Source of the DNA: JADHLJ01 sp038146985
GTDB lineage: Bacteria; Pseudomonadota; Alphaproteobacteria; Thalassobaculales; Thalassobaculaceae
DNA length: 64,000 bases
Direction: 5' to 3'
Assembly: GCA_038146985.1 (NCBI GenBank)
Contig: JAYQSQ010000017.1
Location: forward strand, 124,001 to 188,000
Shown here in pieces: positions 17,468 to 25,654 of the stretch. The translations under genes were made by a program, and so were the position numbers. Under the pieces are notes generated by a model. The model did not search any database. It saw only the letters and a program-made list of their open reading frames with translations, and was not told the DNA's origin. Within the stretch, counting starts at the first letter, position 1; the number at the start of each line of letters is the position of its first letter.

Positions 17468-18358
17468 ATGACGAACGCCCTCAGCCAGGACCAGATCGAC
17501 GCCTATAACCGGGACGGATACCTCGTGGTCGAGAATGCCGTCACCGCCGACCAACTGGCCCGGTTGCGCGCCGAGATGGCCGGCTGGGTCGAGGAGAGCC
17601 GCGGTCATGCGGAACCTTATGGCGCTCCGACCATCGACGGTCGCCCCCGCTTCGACATGGGAACCGAACACACCGCCGACCGCCCGGCCTTGCGTCGGGT
17701 CAACAATCCCTCGGACATTTCCGAGACCTGCTTCGAGGTGATGTCCGATGCCAGGACCGTGGACATGGTCGCCGATCTGGTGGGACCGGACGTGAAGTTC
17801 CATCACTGCAAGATCAATCAGAAATGCCCCGGGGCGAATACCACGGTCTACTACCACCAGGATTTCGCCTTTACGCCGCATTCGAACGACGATGTGGTCA
17901 CCGCATTGCTGATGCTGGACGACGTGACGCTGGACAACGGCTGCCTGATGGTCGTTCCCGGCAGCCACAAGGGCCCGATGTACTCGCTGTTCGACGGCGA
18001 AACCTTCACCGGCAGGGTTGATGACGCCACCGAAGCGGCGTTGAAGGCCAAACAGATTCCGATTACCGGTCCCGCCGGATCGGTTTGCCTCATGCATACG
18101 CGCCTGGCGCACGGCTCGGCGCCGAACGCCTCGGACAAGCCGCGCGGGCTGTATATCTGCGTCTATACCGCCGCCGACGCGGTTCCGCTTGCCCGCAACC
18201 CGATGCCGAGCCCGAACGAGGGCAGGATCGTGCGCGGCAAACCCAGTCTTTCGGCCCGGATGATCGACTTCCAAGTCGAACTTCCGCAGCAGCCGAAATC
18301 CGCGTCGTTCTTTACCGTCCAGGGCCAGGACTCGGCGAAAACCCAGGCTGCGGAGTAA
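17468..18358 (+). CDS. Phytanoyl-CoA dioxygenase (PhyH)-family oxygenase
   Basis: 296 residues from the ATG at 17468. The Fe(II) ligands H130 and D132 are in VYYHQDFAF, and the distal His lies in HTRLAHGSAPN. The segment DNGCLMVVPGSHKGP is typical of PhyH. Family members hydroxylate phytanoyl-CoA, ectoine, or diverse small molecules using 2-oxoglutarate. The 2-hydroxyacyl-CoA lyase 5 kb away would act on the product of a true acyl-CoA 2-hydroxylase, which is suggestive but not proof. A damaged second PhyH gene lies at 40263. Confidence 0.85.
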   Translation: MTNALSQDQIDAYNRDGYLVVENAVTADQLARLRAEMAGWVEESRGHAEPYGAPTIDGRPRFDMGTEHTADRPALRRVNNPSDISETCFEVMSDARTVDMVADLVGPDVKFHHCKINQKCPGANTTVYYHQDFAFTPHSNDDVVTALLMLDDVTLDNGCLMVVPGSHKGPMYSLFDGETFTGRVDDATEAALKAKQIPITGPAGSVCLMHTRLAHGSAPNASDKPRGLYICVYTAADAVPLARNPMPSPNEGRIVRGKPSLSARMIDFQVELPQQPKSASFFTVQGQDSAKTQAAE

Positions 18359-18359
18359 C

Positions 18360-19151
18360 TCACCGCCCGTTGAAGACCGGCGCGCGTTTCTCGAGGAACG
18401 CCTTGTAGCCCTCCTGGAAATCCTCGGTATCGAAGCAGGCGAAGCCTTCGGAAATCTCGGCGGTATCCAGGGGCCGGCCCTCCGTCAGGCCCCGGACGAT
18501 CCGGTTGGCGAAGGCCTTGTGCCATCGATTAACCAGTGGCGCGCCGGCACAGATGCGCGACGTCATCGCGGAAAGCTCCTCGTCCAGGTGCTCATCCGGA
18601 ACCACCCTCGTAAGCAGACCCTTTGCCAGCGCCTCCTCGGCGCCGAATATCCGCGCCTCGAACAGAATTTCCAGCGCCGTCGATCGTCCGACCAGGGCGA
18701 TCAGGCCGGCCATCTCGAGATGCGACATCACCAGGCCAAGCTTGTTCACCGGAATTCCGAACCGGGCGCTCGCTCCGGAAAGCCGAAGGTCGCACATGCA
18801 GGCCAGTTCCAGCGCCCCGCCGATACACAGCCCTTGAATGCGCGCGACCACCGGATGCCGGCAATTCCCGATGGCCGACATGGCCCGGTGCATCAGCGCG
18901 CCGTAGTCGGCGGCCTGGCGGGCATTGGAGCGTTCCGTCTCGAATTCCTTGATATCCGCGCCGGGACCGAGTGCCTTTTCTCCAGCGCCCCGCAGCACGA
19001 TACAGCGCACGGTCTCGTCGGCATCGAGCGTTCCGAAAGCGTCGCCGACACCCTGCCACATCGTCCTGTCGAGGGCGTTCAGCTTCTCCGGCCGGTTCAG
19101 GACGACGGTCGCCAGCGCGCCGTCCCTGTTGATCAGTACAGCATCGGACAT
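18360..19151 (-). CDS. Enoyl-CoA hydratase/isomerase-family protein with altered active site
   Basis: 263 residues. Crotonase-fold features are visible: an ADIKEFE segment and GLCIGGALELACMCDLRLSG (oxyanion-hole glycines). Where classical hydratases have the first catalytic Glu (PExxLG), this protein reads GIPVNKLGLVMSHLEMAG, so that Glu appears absent. It may be an isomerase, hydrolase or other crotonase-type reaction rather than a hydratase. Convergent with the PhyH gene, 1 bp between stops. Confidence 0.82.
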   Translation of the reverse strand: MSDAVLINRDGALATVVLNRPEKLNALDRTMWQGVGDAFGTLDADETVRCIVLRGAGEKALGPGADIKEFETERSNARQAADYGALMHRAMSAIGNCRHPVVARIQGLCIGGALELACMCDLRLSGASARFGIPVNKLGLVMSHLEMAGLIALVGRSTALEILFEARIFGAEEALAKGLLTRVVPDEHLDEELSAMTSRICAGAPLVNRWHKAFANRIVRGLTEGRPLDTAEISEGFACFDTEDFQEGYKAFLEKRAPVFNGR

Positions 19152-19190
19152 ATGTGAGCCTTCCCTCCCTGGGCTTGGGAAGAGTCGAGA

Positions 19191-19982
19191 CTACGCTACG
19201 CGCGCCGCCTCGGAAATGCTCGGGATCCCGAGAACACGATTGCGGATCGCATACTGCGGGTCCTCCTCTCCCAACGGCGCGATGTCCCATCCCCAGGTCT
19301 CTCCCTGCCAGGGGACACGCGCGCCGCGCAGGGCCGGGACGGTCTCTATGACCGCTCCTTCCGGCGACAGAATCTCGCGTTCCAGATCCACGATCAGACA
19401 GACGGTCGCCTCGAATTTCGCAAGGTAGCGAAAATGCGCCTCGACAAGCGTGCGCCCGATCGCGTCCGCCGCTGCCTCGTCCAAGCCGGCTTGGGTTTCC
19501 AGGAAATGCGCTGGAAGGGTTGGAAGCTGCGAGGCGATGTTGAGGGAGACCACCAGGTCCACCGCCGGGTCATCGAGGAAGCGCGCCGGTTCCGCCGGCT
19601 CCCTCCGGCCATCGACCAACCGGTCCAGGCTTTCGGTCACATCGTGGGTCACCAGCCGAACGCGCCGGTCCCGCCACGCGGCCATCCGGATACCCGGCCC
19701 GTGCACCAGATCCACCAGCAATACCTCATCGAAGGCTGCCGCGAGGTCGCCAAGCGGCAGGTCGTAGCCGAGGCCGGCTCCCAGGACCACGGCGCGCCGC
19801 CGGCCCACGGCCTTGCCGATCGCCTGCCGGACAATGTCGCGGCTGCGCTCGAGATGCGGTGCCCAGGCCCTGCGGCAGCGGTTATGGCGGCTGATGATCG
19901 ACACCATCTCGCGCGCGAAGCCGAGACGCCGAGCGGCCGGCGGGCAGGGCGTGACCAGATAGGTGAGAGCCTCAAGAAGCAT
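19191..19982 (-). CDS. Uncharacterised protein with a Rossmann methyltransferase-like core
   Basis: 263 residues from the ATG at 19982 (MLLEALTYLVTP); upstream in-frame codons read like non-coding leader. The core has RAVVLGAGLGYDLPLG, then EVLLVDLVHGPG and RVRLVTHDVTE, which resemble motifs I-III of SAM-dependent methyltransferases, and LVVSLNIASQLP follows. I do not recognise a named family. It starts about 70 bp from, and points away from, the TPP riboswitch at 20053. Confidence 0.65.
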   Translation of the reverse strand: MLLEALTYLVTPCPPAARRLGFAREMVSIISRHNRCRRAWAPHLERSRDIVRQAIGKAVGRRRAVVLGAGLGYDLPLGDLAAAFDEVLLVDLVHGPGIRMAAWRDRRVRLVTHDVTESLDRLVDGRREPAEPARFLDDPAVDLVVSLNIASQLPTLPAHFLETQAGLDEAAADAIGRTLVEAHFRYLAKFEATVCLIVDLEREILSPEGAVIETVPALRGARVPWQGETWGWDIAPLGEEDPQYAIRNRVLGIPSISEAARVA

Positions 19983-20052
19983 CGCGCGTCGCTTGCCGCA
20001 TCGATTGTGTCCCGGTTGACATCCTCGCACGGGAGTTCCACAGTCGCACCAT

Positions 20053-20148
20053 CGTGATGCTGGGGTGCCCCGGTTGGCGTTTTTGGCCGGGACTGAGACC
20101 ATACCCATCGAACCTGACCTGGGTCATACCCGCGGAGGGAGACGTCAC
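20053..20148 (+). promoter_or_regulatory. TPP (thiamine pyrophosphate) riboswitch
   Basis: The conserved THI-box segments are present in order and with normal spacing: GGGGTGCCC at 20062-20070, a P3 stem CCCGG/CCGGG, CTGAGACCATACCC at 20093-20106, GAACCTGACCTGGGTCATACC at about 20110-20130 (quoted in part), then CGGAGGGA closing P1. This is the aptamer that binds TPP and lowers expression when thiamine is sufficient. The downstream gene in the same orientation, 80 bp later, is the binding protein of a Liv-type ABC transporter. Confidence 0.92.
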
Positions 20149-20198
20149 GGGACCACGCGCCGCAGATCCAGGCCGCATCCGTCCCCAGACCAGATGGA

Positions 20199-20225
20199 GG
20201 TCTCGCCCCAAACCCTGGGAGAACC
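20199..20225 (+). promoter_or_regulatory. Possible ribosome-site-masking hairpin of the riboswitch expression platform
   Basis: GGTCTC at 20199-20204 can pair with GAGAACC at 20219-20225 (one bulge), and inner CCCCA can pair with TGGG. Together these would cover the Shine-Dalgarno GGGAGAA at 20217-20223, five bases before the start codon. This fits translational control, the usual mode in proteobacterial TPP riboswitches. Done by eye; no folding was run. Confidence 0.5.
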
Positions 20226-20228
20226 GAG

Positions 20229-21374
20229 ATGATCCGTCGCCTCGCCATTATCGCCGCCATCGCCGCCTCGACCCTTTCGCCGTGCGCCGTGCCCTTCGGA
20301 CCGGCACTGGCCGAGGATGCCGCTCATTTCCCGATCCTGGTGCCGATCACCGGATTCATCGCCATCGAGGGCACCGCCCAGCGCAACGGCGCGATCCAGG
20401 CATTGGAGAACGCGCCGGAGGGGGTGAAGGTCACCTATGAGGTTTCCGACACCTCAACCTCGCCGGAGGTGGCGGTCACGGCGCTTACCCGGGCACTGGA
20501 GCGCGGCAAGCCGGTTGCCGCGGCGGCCTCGATCTTCGGCACCCAGATGCTGGCCATGGCTCCGGTCGCCCAGCGCGCCGGTTTGCCGCTTATTACGGTG
20601 TCCGGAACCGCGAAGCTCACCGAACTCGGAAATCCCTATATTTTCCGATTCTTCCCGGGAGACGCGGTGGTCAAGGTCGCCCATGCCCGCTATGCGGTGG
20701 AGATGCTCGGCGCCAAACGGCCGGCGCTGCTCTACCAGACCACCGCCTACGGACAAAGCGGCCGGGCCGAACTGGCCAGAATCCTGGAGGGTCTCGGCGC
20801 GCCCTTGGTCTTTGAAGAGGCGTTGGCGCCTTCCGTTAAGGACATGCTGCCGGCGCTCACCAAACTTCAGGCGAGCAACCCGGACGTGATCCTGCTGCAC
20901 CTGCATTCCGGCCCGACCGCGCTGGCGATCCGTCAGGCCCGCGAGGCCGGCATCGATCTGCCGGTGGTCGCCGGATCGGCCATGCATCAGCCGACCACGG
21001 CCAAGCTGCTGCAACCGTCCCAGCTCAAAGGCGTTTGCGCCGAGAGCGCGTCGTCGCCGATTTCGGAGAGCGATCCCAAGCTGACCGCGTTCACGAAGGA
21101 GTTCCGCACTCGCTTCCACACCGAGCCTGATGCCTTCGCCCTGGCGCAGCACGACGGAATCAACATGGTGCTGGCGGCCCTCAAGGACGGGGCGAAGAAT
21201 GCCGAGGATGTCCGCAATTGGCTGGCCGGCCACACCTTCGAGGGGCTGGCGATGACCTACAAGTCGGACGGGAAGGGCAACATGGCCCATGACGCGCTGA
21301 TCATCTGCTATGACGGCAACTCACTGGTGCCCGCCGTGGCCAAGCGGTATCACAACGTCGACGGCGTTCTGTAA
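20229..21374 (+). CDS. Branched-chain-amino-acid-type ABC transporter substrate-binding protein (Peripla_BP_6), TPP-riboswitch controlled
   Basis: 381 residues. The N-terminal signal peptide is cleaved probably after GPALA at about residue 29. The mature part has the type I binding fold of LivJ/LivK and HAAT-family proteins: ILVPITGFIAIEGTAQRNG, a SIFGTQMLAMAPVAQRAGLP segment, LPLITVSGTAKLTE and YQTTAYGQSGR. Because the transcript begins with a TPP riboswitch, the likely ligand is thiamine, a phosphate ester or a precursor such as the pyrimidine or thiazole moiety, rather than an amino acid (inference). It is the first gene of a four-gene transport operon. Confidence 0.88.
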   Translation: MIRRLAIIAAIAASTLSPCAVPFGPALAEDAAHFPILVPITGFIAIEGTAQRNGAIQALENAPEGVKVTYEVSDTSTSPEVAVTALTRALERGKPVAAAASIFGTQMLAMAPVAQRAGLPLITVSGTAKLTELGNPYIFRFFPGDAVVKVAHARYAVEMLGAKRPALLYQTTAYGQSGRAELARILEGLGAPLVFEEALAPSVKDMLPALTKLQASNPDVILLHLHSGPTALAIRQAREAGIDLPVVAGSAMHQPTTAKLLQPSQLKGVCAESASSPISESDPKLTAFTKEFRTRFHTEPDAFALAQHDGINMVLAALKDGAKNAEDVRNWLAGHTFEGLAMTYKSDGKGNMAHDALIICYDGNSLVPAVAKRYHNVDGVL

Positions 21375-21392
21375 GCCCCGTCGGAGGTCTTC

Positions 21393-22295
21393 ATGGGGGA
21401 CGCGGTCCCGCAGCTTCTGGTTAACGGGATCGCGCTCGGGTCCGCCTACGCGCTCATCGCGCTGGGTTTCGTGCTGGTCATCAACGCCGTGGGCGCGGTG
21501 AATTTCGCTCAGGGCGATCTGGTGATGGCAGGCGGCTTCGTCGCCGTGATCGCGGGCGAGGCGTTGACCGGCCGGTTGGGGGGTGGCAGCGCGTGGACCG
21601 GCGTACTGGTACTTCCCCTGACGATGCTCGCCATGGCGGGTTTCGGCCTGCTTTTCTCGCTGCTCGCCTATGTGCCCTTGCGCCGACGCCCGCCGGTCTC
21701 GGTTTTCATCAGCACCATCGCCGTCGGCCTGATCATCCAGCATGCGGCGAATGCGGGTTTCGGACCCGAGCCGCGCATCGGGCCGGCGTTGATCCAAGCT
21801 GATGCGCTGCGGCTTGGCCCGATCGCTCTTTCGGTTCAGCAGATCGCGGTCATCGGCGCGGCGGGGCTCCTGATCGGCCTCACCGGCCTCCTGCTGACCC
21901 GGACCCAGCTCGGTCGTTACCTGCGCGCGGCGGCCCAGGATCCGGAGATCGCCGAGGCGCTCGGGATTCATGGCGCGCGGTGTATTGCCGTCACCTTCGC
22001 TCTCGCGGTGGCGCTGGCCGGCGCGGCGGGGATGTTGCTTTCCAACCATTTCTTCGTCGCTCCCGCCGACGGCGGCCTGTTCATGCTGAAGGCCTATATC
22101 GCGGTGACGCTTGGCGGTTGGGGCCGGCTCGACGGCGCGGCGCTGGCGGCGCTCCTGATCGGTGTGTTCGAGGTGGTCACAGCCGCTTACCTCTCCTACG
22201 TCGTGGCGGAGGCTTTGCTTTACGCGGCTCTGCTGCTTGTCCTGCTGGTCCGTCCTTCGGGACTGCTGGGCGAGACCATCCAGCGTCGGACCTGA
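21393..22295 (+). CDS. Liv-type ABC transporter permease (LivH-like)
   Basis: 300 residues, highly hydrophobic. The characteristic LivH start LLVNGIALGSAYALIALGF is visible, followed by GAVNFAQGDLVMAGGF and, later, an AAAQDPEIAEALGIH segment typical of the cytoplasmic coupling loop. It begins 18 bp after the binding-protein gene and ends 4 bp before the fused LivM-LivG gene, so it is in the same riboswitch-led operon and supplies one of the two membrane subunits. Confidence 0.9.
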   Translation: MGDAVPQLLVNGIALGSAYALIALGFVLVINAVGAVNFAQGDLVMAGGFVAVIAGEALTGRLGGGSAWTGVLVLPLTMLAMAGFGLLFSLLAYVPLRRRPPVSVFISTIAVGLIIQHAANAGFGPEPRIGPALIQADALRLGPIALSVQQIAVIGAAGLLIGLTGLLLTRTQLGRYLRAAAQDPEIAEALGIHGARCIAVTFALAVALAGAAGMLLSNHFFVAPADGGLFMLKAYIAVTLGGWGRLDGAALAALLIGVFEVVTAAYLSYVVAEALLYAALLLVLLVRPSGLLGETIQRRT

Positions 22296-22299
22296 TCCA

Positions 22300-24000
22300 G
22301 TGGCGCGCAACCGGTCGTTCTGGATCATGGCGGCCCTGCTGGTCCTGCCGGTGGCCGCCGCGCTGGCTCTCGGAGGTTACGAGCAGCGGATCATGACCCT
22401 GGCGGGTATCTACGCCATCGCGGTGCTCGGCTACCAACTGATCTTCGGGCGTCTCGGCGCGTTGTCGCTTGCCCAAGGGTGCTTCTTCGGGATCGGCGCC
22501 TATGTCACCGGGCTGGCGGGGGTGCATCTGGGATGGGGATTCATCGCCAGCTTCCCAGCGTCCCTGGCGGTTCCGGCCTTGATCGCCGGCCTTGTCGCCA
22601 TACCGGTCCTGCGGCTCGAGTCCCATTACTTCGCGCTGGCGACCCTGGGCATCTCGCAGATCGCCCTGCTGATCGGGGTGAACTGGACGGAGGTGACGGG
22701 TGGCGCCAACGGGCTTTACGGCGTGCCGGGCATCCGGATCGCCGGAATATCCCTATTTTCCTCCGAGGCCATGCTGCTGATGGTCTGGGGGACATTGGCG
22801 GCGGCCGTGCTCGCCTTCGGCGCCCTGACCCGAGGGCGGCGGGCACGCCGCCTGGCGCTGCTTCGGGAATCGCCGGAAGCGGCGGCGGCGGTCGGAATCG
22901 ATATCGGCTCCAACCGCCTGATCCTGTTCGTCGCCAGCGCCGCTTTCGGCGGCGGCGCCGGGGCGCTTCAGGCGCACACGATCGGGGTCGTGTCCCCCGC
23001 CGTGCTGGATTTTCAGATCATGGTGACGATCCTGGCGATGACGGTGATCGGCGGCCGTGGTCATCCTGCGGGCGCGATTCTCGGCGCGCTCCTGCTTGCC
23101 CATCTCCCGGAATGGTTCCGTTTTCTGGAAAGCCACTATCTGATCGCCTACGGCACCGCGCTTCTGGTGGCGGTGATCATCATGCCCGAGGGGCTTGCCG
23201 GGTGTTTCGGGCGATGGTTGTCAGTCCGAGATCCGACGCCGCCCGAGATCAAACGCCCGGTTCCCGCCCGGGTCAGCGAACCCGGCGGCGAATTGCGGCT
23301 CTGCAACCTGCGCAAGACCTATGGCGGGGTCACCGCCGTCGACGGGGCCTCGCTGACCGTGGCGCCGGGCCGGATTGTCGGGCTGATCGGCCCGAACGGG
23401 TCCGGCAAATCGACCCTGATCAATCTTGCCACGGGACTGCAAGGTCAGGAGAGCGGCACCGTGCATCTCGGGCCGGTCGATCTGAGCCGAAGCCCGCCGC
23501 ATATACGGGCCCGCGCGGGACTGGCGCGGACCTTCCAGAGCCCCGCGGGCAACGCAAACCGGACACCGCTGGAATCGGTGCTTGCCGCCTGTCCGCCAGA
23601 CCTGACCGACGAGGATGCCGAGGCCTTGGCCATGCATTGTCTGGAGCGTGCGGGGCTAGAGCACCTGTCGGGCAAGCCGGCTGGACCGCCGTCTCCGGCA
23701 GAAGCGCGGGGTCTCGACCTCGCCCGGGCGCTGGCGACCTGTCCGACGATCCTGCTTCTGGACGAGCCCGCCGCCGGGCTGGCCCCGGGCGAGAGAGCGG
23801 ACCTCGCCGATCGTCTGAAGCGCTTGGCGGCGGAAGGGCTCGGCCTGCTGATCGTCGACCACAGCATGGATTTTCTGCTTCCGCTCGCTGACCGGATCGT
23901 TTGCCTCGCGACCGGGACGGTGGTGGCGGAGGGGACACCCGAGGCGGTATCCAAAGACCCCGAGGCGATCGCCGCCTATTTCGGGAGCCGGCCGACATGA
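22300..24000 (+). CDS. Fused LivM-type permease and LivG-type ATPase
   Basis: About 566 residues from the GTG at 22300; ATG 22327 is an alternative. Residues 1-310 are the LivM-like membrane domain (LIFGRLGALSLAQGCFFGIG, TVIGGRGHPAGAILGALLL). The rest is an ABC ATPase with Walker A GPNGSGKST and Walker B LLLDEPAAGLAPGE. The signature motif, usually S-G-G-Q or Y-G-Q-Q in LivG, reads PSPAEARGLDLARALA, so this ATPase half looks degenerate there. The fusion fixes the stoichiometry of permease and ATPase. Its stop overlaps the LivF start (ATGA). Confidence 0.88.
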   Translation: MARNRSFWIMAALLVLPVAAALALGGYEQRIMTLAGIYAIAVLGYQLIFGRLGALSLAQGCFFGIGAYVTGLAGVHLGWGFIASFPASLAVPALIAGLVAIPVLRLESHYFALATLGISQIALLIGVNWTEVTGGANGLYGVPGIRIAGISLFSSEAMLLMVWGTLAAAVLAFGALTRGRRARRLALLRESPEAAAAVGIDIGSNRLILFVASAAFGGGAGALQAHTIGVVSPAVLDFQIMVTILAMTVIGGRGHPAGAILGALLLAHLPEWFRFLESHYLIAYGTALLVAVIIMPEGLAGCFGRWLSVRDPTPPEIKRPVPARVSEPGGELRLCNLRKTYGGVTAVDGASLTVAPGRIVGLIGPNGSGKSTLINLATGLQGQESGTVHLGPVDLSRSPPHIRARAGLARTFQSPAGNANRTPLESVLAACPPDLTDEDAEALAMHCLERAGLEHLSGKPAGPPSPAEARGLDLARALATCPTILLLDEPAAGLAPGERADLADRLKRLAAEGLGLLIVDHSMDFLLPLADRIVCLATGTVVAEGTPEAVSKDPEAIAAYFGSRPT

Positions 24001-24740
24001 CCGCGCCGATCCTCACGCTCGAGTCCGTGTCCGTCGATCGTTCCGGCGCGCGGGTGGTCCGGGACTTCACGGCCACGGTCGGCGCGGGCGAGGTCGTCGC
24101 TGTGCTGGGGTCGAACGGCGCCGGGAAATCCAGTCTGCTGCGGGCGGTCATCGGCCTCGAGGAAACCAGCGCCGGCCGCATGATGCTCTGCGGAGAAGAC
24201 CTCGCGGGTAAACTTCCGCGCGAACGGGCCGCCGCCGGGATCGGCTACTGTCCGGAGGGCCGGCGGCTTTTCCCGGGCCTTACCGTGGAGGAAAACCTCG
24301 CCGTCGTCTTCGATGGGTCCGCACGTGCCCGAAAAGCGCGGATCGAGGAAATGCTCGACCGGTTTCCGGCCCTTATCGCCAAACGCCGGGACCGGGCATG
24401 GTCGCTGTCGGGCGGCCAGCAGCAGATGCTGGCGATCGCGCGGGCCATCATGAACTCGCCAAATCTGGTGCTGCTGGACGAGCCGACCCTGGGCTTGGCG
24501 CCGATGATCGTCGAGGAGGTTCTCGAATCGGTTCGTACCATCGCCGCCAATGGGGCCGGCGTGCTGTTGGCGGAGCAGAATGTCGGTCCCGCCCTGCGGG
24601 TTGCCGACCGGGTTCTGGTTATCGCCCGTGGCGACATCGTGTACGAAGAACGGGCGGAGAACCTTTCGGCCGAACAGATCGCCGGGATCATGCTGACCGG
24701 TGACCGAAGCGCGACCACGGCAGCGTCCGTGACCGGTTGA
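23997..24740 (+). CDS. Liv-type ABC transporter ATP-binding protein (LivF-like)
   Basis: 247 residues starting at the ATG that overlaps the previous stop. Walker A is GSNGAGKSS, the signature is intact (WSLSGGQQQMLAIARAI), and Walker B is LVLLDEPTLGLAP. The segment GIGYCPEGRRLFPGLTVEENL is typical of LivF. With the LivG half carrying an unusual signature, this subunit may provide the canonical composite ATP site. Last gene of the TPP-riboswitch operon; the next gene starts 67 bp later. Confidence 0.9.
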   Translation: MTAPILTLESVSVDRSGARVVRDFTATVGAGEVVAVLGSNGAGKSSLLRAVIGLEETSAGRMMLCGEDLAGKLPRERAAAGIGYCPEGRRLFPGLTVEENLAVVFDGSARARKARIEEMLDRFPALIAKRRDRAWSLSGGQQQMLAIARAIMNSPNLVLLDEPTLGLAPMIVEEVLESVRTIAANGAGVLLAEQNVGPALRVADRVLVIARGDIVYEERAENLSAEQIAGIMLTGDRSATTAASVTG

Positions 24741-24807
24741 CCGTCCGGGAAGATTGCAAGAGGATCGGCGGGGGTGGGGGTTACCCAAGGGATGGAAGGA
24801 CGGAATG

Positions 24808-25572
24808 ATGCGACGGCGTTCGGTTTTGAAGATGATCGGTTCAGGCGTGCTTGCCGCGTGCCCCCTTTGCGCGGGAACCGCCCTGGCCGCCGGAAAGGAC
24901 GGCGCGCACTGGTCCTATGAGGGCGCCGGAGGGCCGGAGCATTGGGGCGAACTGAACAAGGAATTCGCGGCCTGCTCGATGGGCCGCCAGCAATCGCCCA
25001 TCGATTTGCGGAACAGCACTCCCGCCGGTCTCGAGGAGGTCCAGACCTTCTGGCGGCCCGTCCAACTCGACGTGCTGAACAACGGCCATACCATCCAGGT
25101 GAACACGGCCGGCGGCGGCATGATGATCCTCGACGGCCGCAGGTTCGACCTGCTGCAATTCCATTTCCATCATCCGAGCGAACACACGCTGTACGGCGAA
25201 AACTTTCCGATGGAAGTGCATTTCGTTCACAAATCCGCCGACGGGGATCTCGGCGTTCTCGGGGTCTTCATGGCCGAGGGAGAGGAAAACGCCACCGTCA
25301 ACACCGTATGGCGCAACGTCGCGGTTCAGGGCGGCAGCCGCAAGACCGAGGACATCATCTCGCCCGCGACCCTGCTGCCGGAAGACCGGGCGTATTTCAG
25401 ATATGCCGGCTCGCTGACGACGCCGCCGTGCAGCGAGGTCGTCAGTTGGGCGGTGATGGCGCAGCCGATCACCGTGTCGCGGCGCCAGATCGATGCTTTC
25501 GCCAATCTGTTCCCGCTGAATGCGCGGCCGGTCCAGGAGCTGCATCGGCGCTTCATACTGGGGTCTTTCTGA
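24808..25572 (+). CDS. Alpha-type carbonic anhydrase, exported
   Basis: 254 residues from the ATG at 24808, seven bases after GGAAGGA; ATG 24805 is equally in frame. The N-terminus has a twin-arginine-like motif RRRSVLKMIGSG, then a hydrophobic stretch ending near TALAA, implying Tat export to the periplasm. Zinc ligands are in LLQFHFHHPSEH (first two His) and MEVHFVHK (third). QQSPIDL and SLTTPPCSE are further alpha-CA landmarks. It interconverts CO2 and bicarbonate. Same strand as the transporter operon, but no functional tie is evident. Confidence 0.92.
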   Translation: MRRRSVLKMIGSGVLAACPLCAGTALAAGKDGAHWSYEGAGGPEHWGELNKEFAACSMGRQQSPIDLRNSTPAGLEEVQTFWRPVQLDVLNNGHTIQVNTAGGGMMILDGRRFDLLQFHFHHPSEHTLYGENFPMEVHFVHKSADGDLGVLGVFMAEGEENATVNTVWRNVAVQGGSRKTEDIISPATLLPEDRAYFRYAGSLTTPPCSEVVSWAVMAQPITVSRRQIDAFANLFPLNARPVQELHRRFILGSF

Positions 25573-25654
25573 GCCGTACTAGCGCGTCGGTCTACCCGAA
25601 GACGCGGAATCAGGCTAAGAGCGGCGCCAACCTTTTCTCGTGGAGACTGACGAC

